This document shows, in pieces, positions 60,828 to 64,000 of a DNA stretch of 64,000 bases (positions are counted from its first letter, which is position 1; every line of letters starts with the position of its first letter). The position numbers and the translations under genes are program-made. The notes beneath the pieces were generated by a model. The model ran no database searches, was not told where the DNA came from, and was given only the letters and a program-made list of their open reading frames with translations. Origin of the DNA: Paulinella micropora (Eukaryota; Cercozoa; Imbricatea; Euglyphida; Paulinellidae); NCBI GenBank assembly GCA_019918135.1, contig WBZZ01002865.1:269001-333000 (forward strand), read 5' to 3'.

Positions 60828-62099
60828 ATGCTTGATCAGAATACACTGAAGGAATTTCATTGTTTGCTTGACCTTTACGTCGAGTGCACCCAGTGTTTCG
60901 GGCTAGAGGAGCAAAACAAGAAAAAGCTATATGAAGCAAAGTCTGAGGCAGAAATCGCCATTGCGTGGGGTAAGATAAAATCTACTTGTGCAAGGTTTGG
61001 CTGTTTCTACCGGGCCTTTTCCAAAGTAAAGAATCTAGCAGGACGGCACCGAAACAATGCTGCAAACTCGCCCCAAAAAACTATCATAGGAAAAAAGTTC
61101 CAGAAGCTGCAAGAACCCTACACGCTCCTGCCCGGGGGGTGTCTGAGGGCAGTGCAAGATTTTATCTACGTGGGTACGCGAAGCATCACAAAGAACAAAA
61201 CAAAGCTAGCCGCCGATGCCCCTCTGGTCCTACACGCGTTCCGAGCGCTAGTCGCTTGTCGTGTAAGCGACAATGTAGAAATCGAATACAAGAAGGAAGA
61301 TATACGCGAGAAGGTTGCAGTCTATTCGTCGGACGGGTTCAGCGCTGGGAACGAGAAGGAGACAGAGATCCTTACCTTCTCCCGTAAAGATCGCACTTTC
61401 CTTCCGTACAAATGTACCAAATGCAAACATTGTCGGAATGTCCCCAAAGCTCCAGTGAGCCAGCTGAAATACGACATAGGGTCGGATGACGACAATGTAG
61501 CATCATCGCTGAAAAACAAAGCCTCTGAGCTAGGTAAAATATTGCAACAAGTCACACCTGCGGCTAGTTGGGTCAATGCATTCTATGCTGCCATGCAGCA
61601 AAAAGGAATTGTGTTACCAGAAAATCTCCAAACAGAACAAGACCCTCCACGCTGCTTAAAGCAGGGGCTCTACTTGTGCCGGCTCAAAGCGTCTCGGTAC
61701 GAGAATAGGCCAGTCCAAGAGAAAAGCACCAAAGATTCGTCATACATTCTCTTTTTTTGGCACGTCAATGCCAATCAAGTCAACCAAGTCATTTTAGCAG
61801 CTGCAGGCAACGTGAGCTACACTTGCAATGACGTATTCGCACCAAAGAAGACTTCATACCTGCGTAATAATTGGGACAGAGGGTCTTGGTGGTCGCGCGA
61901 AAGAACCGAAAAGTTTTTAAATGAAATTGCAGCTGCCCTCAAGGCTCAGAAAACTGACCCAGAAGAAAAAGGGACTACCAAGGCCAGCCATGTCTGGCTT
62001 CAGTACATTGATCCGAACTCTAGCAAAGCCACTCGGCTCAGAAACAACCAAGGAATAAAGGTAGATTTTAAGATACTAAAAAGCTTGTCAGCGGAGTGA
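60828..62099 (+). CDS. Unknown protein with Cys cluster, 423 aa
   Basis: I chose ATG 60828 because upstream codons are Arg/Glu/Lys low complexity from a GA-rich leader. Intact. Mixed soluble sequence with one CxxC-CxxC cluster (YKCTKCKHCRNVPK near residue 203) that could bind zinc. C-terminal region with FFWHVNANQVNQVILAAAGN and NNWDRGSWWSRERTEKF, rich in Trp. No family recognised. On the same strand as, and followed by, the histidine phosphatase gene with a 148-base gap. Confidence 0.65.
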   Translation: MLDQNTLKEFHCLLDLYVECTQCFGLEEQNKKKLYEAKSEAEIAIAWGKIKSTCARFGCFYRAFSKVKNLAGRHRNNAANSPQKTIIGKKFQKLQEPYTLLPGGCLRAVQDFIYVGTRSITKNKTKLAADAPLVLHAFRALVACRVSDNVEIEYKKEDIREKVAVYSSDGFSAGNEKETEILTFSRKDRTFLPYKCTKCKHCRNVPKAPVSQLKYDIGSDDDNVASSLKNKASELGKILQQVTPAASWVNAFYAAMQQKGIVLPENLQTEQDPPRCLKQGLYLCRLKASRYENRPVQEKSTKDSSYILFFWHVNANQVNQVILAAAGNVSYTCNDVFAPKKTSYLRNNWDRGSWWSRERTEKFLNEIAAALKAQKTDPEEKGTTKASHVWLQYIDPNSSKATRLRNNQGIKVDFKILKSLSAE

Positions 62100-62247
62100 G
62101 GCCTCTGAACAAAATACATCTCCTAGTCACGAACAGCTGTTACACCTACGCCAGAGCATAGGCCCCCGCCCCCCCCCCTCTCGCTCCCCTTTTTTCTCCC
62201 TCCCCCGCGGGCTTGGCGGGTTGTACTACGAATGATAAGAGAGAAGC

Positions 62248-63303
62248 ATGGAAAGCATGCAAGTAGCCCAAAAGAAGCCAGCCGGCCAGGTGCGCGAAGT
62301 GAAAAAGTGTCATCTGTACTACATTCGGCACCTCTTGGTCACGACAAACATACACAGTCTGAGGAAAGACCCAGTGCTGGGCGACGAATTCCTGAGTTCC
62401 GCGGTGCCTTGGGTCAACGTGCTGCAGAGGCCAGAGCTGCGCGATGCACAGAATCTGCTTCAGCAACTAAAGCCCCAACCACGAGTGCTGGTGTGTTCGG
62501 TGATGCCGCGCGCTATGCTTACAGCTCTGCTCGTTGCGGGAGAGTACGCGAGCAAGCATAATCTTAAGATCCATGTGCTGGCTGAGGTTGCGGAGGAAGC
62601 GTGCTGGAGGAATGGCGAGCATCGTCGGCGGCATCCAGCGGTAGGCACGCTCAGGCTGGAGACGTCTCAGCCCACTGCGGAGCCTGTGTACTCGAGCAAG
62701 ACCGCCACGCGGGAAACTGTGTTGCGGACGGTAGAGATTACACTGGCGCAGCTAGCCAGCACGTACCCCAGTGAAGCAAACAGTTACTTGTCTTTGCTGA
62801 AGCAGGTCCGGCAACGGTTCTCCTTTGACAAGCTGCAGGACTCTGACACGGCCGAAAGCGGACACCAGCCTTCGCCGGGCATCGTCATTCGCCCCTGCAG
62901 GAAAGAGGCCATCAAAAAAATCCTGGATATTTGGCACGCAGACAATGTTGAAGGCTCAAACACGGATTATTGTAATGCGTGGATAAGTACGCACGGAAAT
63001 TTCATATTCAACCGGTTAGAACTCAAGAAATCCGTCCAGAATCTGGCAGTGTGGGTACAGAGGACGGAGACGCCAACTCCTCCGTCGGGGAAGAAGGAGA
63101 TGGCTCTTTTTTTGCATAAACCCCGGCGACTGTTGTCAGGCATGGAACACCCCAACTTGCCTGCGGAGGAGGATATCAGACGCGTCTGCCAGGAATGGAG
63201 AAAATCGTTGGCGCATTGGAGAACGGTTATATGGAGAGATTACGAGGAGGCCCTGAAGGAGTGGTACGAGGGAGAATTTGGCCGGCTATTTTCTTGTGTG
63301 TAA
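62248..63303 (+). CDS. Histidine phosphatase superfamily protein (RHG-type), 351 aa
   Basis: ATG at 62248. YYIRH places the phospho-accepting His at residue 28 with Arg27. VLVCSVMPRAMLTALLVAG near 82-100 matches the second motif (VxxSxxxRAxxTA). STHGNF at 247-252 supplies the second catalytic His (249), as in the conserved x-H-G-N-F/x motif. The usual RHG(E/Q) is altered to RHLL, so substrate preference is uncertain. Family members dephosphorylate small metabolites or proteins, and giant viruses are known to carry such genes. There is a central insertion of about 100 residues compared with minimal members. TAA at 63303 lies 25 bases from a convergent small gene. Confidence 0.75.
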   Translation: MESMQVAQKKPAGQVREVKKCHLYYIRHLLVTTNIHSLRKDPVLGDEFLSSAVPWVNVLQRPELRDAQNLLQQLKPQPRVLVCSVMPRAMLTALLVAGEYASKHNLKIHVLAEVAEEACWRNGEHRRRHPAVGTLRLETSQPTAEPVYSSKTATRETVLRTVEITLAQLASTYPSEANSYLSLLKQVRQRFSFDKLQDSDTAESGHQPSPGIVIRPCRKEAIKKILDIWHADNVEGSNTDYCNAWISTHGNFIFNRLELKKSVQNLAVWVQRTETPTPPSGKKEMALFLHKPRRLLSGMEHPNLPAEEDIRRVCQEWRKSLAHWRTVIWRDYEEALKEWYEGEFGRLFSCV

Positions 63304-63327
63304 CCGATAAAAAAAGACTTTTAATTT

Positions 63328-63597
63328 TCAGGGGGGGCCTTTCAAAAACGCAAGCTTCTTTCCCATCGGAAAGGAGGAACCCCCTGTCAAAGCGAGGCCG
63401 TTCTGTCTAGTAAGATTTTGGATGATATCCTCCGCCAATTCCGGATTCTTTCTTTCTACCTCTCGCCGTAAAGGCCAAAACTGTTTCTCGAGTTGTCTCT
63501 CTTTTGCTTGCAGCCAAGGACACAAACTCGCGTGGTGCGACAAAGCGCGGGCGACTTCCTCGTTGAGCTTGCGCAGCTCTGCAAATTCCTCGGCCAT
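63328..63597 (-). CDS. Small helical protein, 89 aa
   Basis: ATG at 63597. Charged amphipathic helix over residues 1-65 (AEEFAELRKLNEEVARALSH, then WPLRREVERKNPELAEDI), likely coiled coil. The tail is Gly/Ser/Lys-rich. Convergent with the histidine phosphatase gene, sharing an AT-rich spacer (AAAAAAGACTTTTAATTTTC). No family recognised. Confidence 0.6.
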   Translation of the reverse strand: MAEEFAELRKLNEEVARALSHHASLCPWLQAKERQLEKQFWPLRREVERKNPELAEDIIQNLTRQNGLALTGGSSFPMGKKLAFLKGPP

Positions 63598-63875
63598 GGG
63601 CGAAGCCGTGCTTCACGCGTTTAGAGAAAGGGAGAGTTGTGAGAGGGGGGGGGGTGGGGAGGGGGGTTGCAAGGAGGAGAGAGGAAGAGGGGGGGGGCAC
63701 CCCCCCATCCCGCTTTTTTTCTTTACCTATTCTTTCGGGGGGGGGGGGGGAGGTAGGGGAGGAGGGCAAAAGCAGGAGCTTCCCAAGAAAAATATTTTTT
63801 TTAAATAAAATTAATACGTAAGGCCGGCGAAATTCCTTCCTTGTTTTCAAGAATGGCTTGCCTCTAGACTTGTTT
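63598..63875. other. Intergenic G/C-run tract
   Basis: G-rich runs with an internal GGGGGGGGCACCCCCCC palindrome at about 63690-63706, then an AT-rich block AAATAAAATTAATACG near 63804. Nothing else seen. Confidence 0.45.
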
Positions 63876-64000
63876 CTACAGCCCGCCCGAGAGGGCTTGG
63901 TATTTCCTGGAGGATAGACAAGCAAGGCGATTCAGCTTCTCTTTCTCCCCAAGCGTTGCCGCGCGACGAGCCTGTGCCAGTGCGGGGCGCGCTCTGGCGC
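63876..64000 (-). CDS. Possible C-terminus of a gene entering from the right
   Basis: A minus-strand frame open from the window edge to a TAG at 63876. It is Ala/Arg-rich at first, then EKEKLNRLACLSSRKYQALS. An AT-rich stretch with AATAAA-like sequence follows within 60-80 bases. Only about 40 codons are visible, so this is tentative. Confidence 0.25.
   Translation of the reverse strand, partial: ARARPALAQARRAATLGEKEKLNRLACLSSRKYQALSGGL

Noticed and set aside
1-64000. Plain eukaryotic chromosome with no virus origin
   Set aside because: Not excluded, but intronless close-packed genes, convergent pairs with shared terminators and a D5-type primase-helicase fit a large DNA virus better; satellites and gene-free tracts leave an integrated copy possible.

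Overview
The window looks like part of the genome of a large eukaryote-infecting DNA virus (Nucleocytoviricota-like), or such a genome inserted in a protist chromosome. The genes are intronless as far as I can see and lie on both strands. They include a D5-type primase-helicase, an HNH nuclease, an EsV-1-7-like repeat protein with a nuclease-like tail, an RHG histidine phosphatase, a divergent protein kinase, a C2H2 zinc-finger protein, a SET-like protein, leucine-rich-repeat/F-box-like proteins and several envelope-type membrane proteins. No capsid, polymerase, packaging ATPase, rRNA or convincing tRNA was seen, so family placement is open. All identifications come from reading the sequence by eye.

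Layout. 1-5.8 kb: a leucine-rich-repeat gene cut by the window edge, an HNH nuclease, small unknown genes and a 65-bp satellite. 5.8-13.1 kb: a cysteine-rich polyglutamine protein, the EsV-1-7-like/nuclease gene and a kinase-like gene. 13.1-19.1 kb: a nearly gene-free tract built from two copies of a 2.5-kb block, ending in an old relic of a primase-helicase tail. 19.2-23.4 kb: a surface/glycan group (toroid-like membrane protein, small membrane protein, DXD-type glycosyltransferase). 23.8-29.7 kb and 37.8-44.4 kb: two copies of a segment carrying an F-box/leucine-rich gene plus a long repeat tract. The first gene copy is broken and the second is whole. 30.5-33.3 kb: the intact primase-helicase. 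33.3-37.8 kb: about 185-bp repeats in inverted arrangement. 44.5-47.5 kb: a small gene and a 13-bp satellite. 47.5-63.9 kb: the most gene-dense part, with SET-like, zinc-finger and membrane proteins, three large unknown genes and a histidine phosphatase.

The unifying feature is a roughly 70-base element with imperfect inverted ends (GTGCCAAG ... CTTGGCGC). It follows gene stops, sits between convergent genes, and has multiplied to some 50-60 copies, most of them in the gene-free tracts. It probably makes the 3' end of transcripts. Gene tails left as relics lie next to these elements, so the element may also be a recombination point.

Many otherwise well-formed genes have interrupted frames. 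I give only the number of breaks, since the window may be a virus copy. Assembly error in long G/C runs is an alternative to decay.
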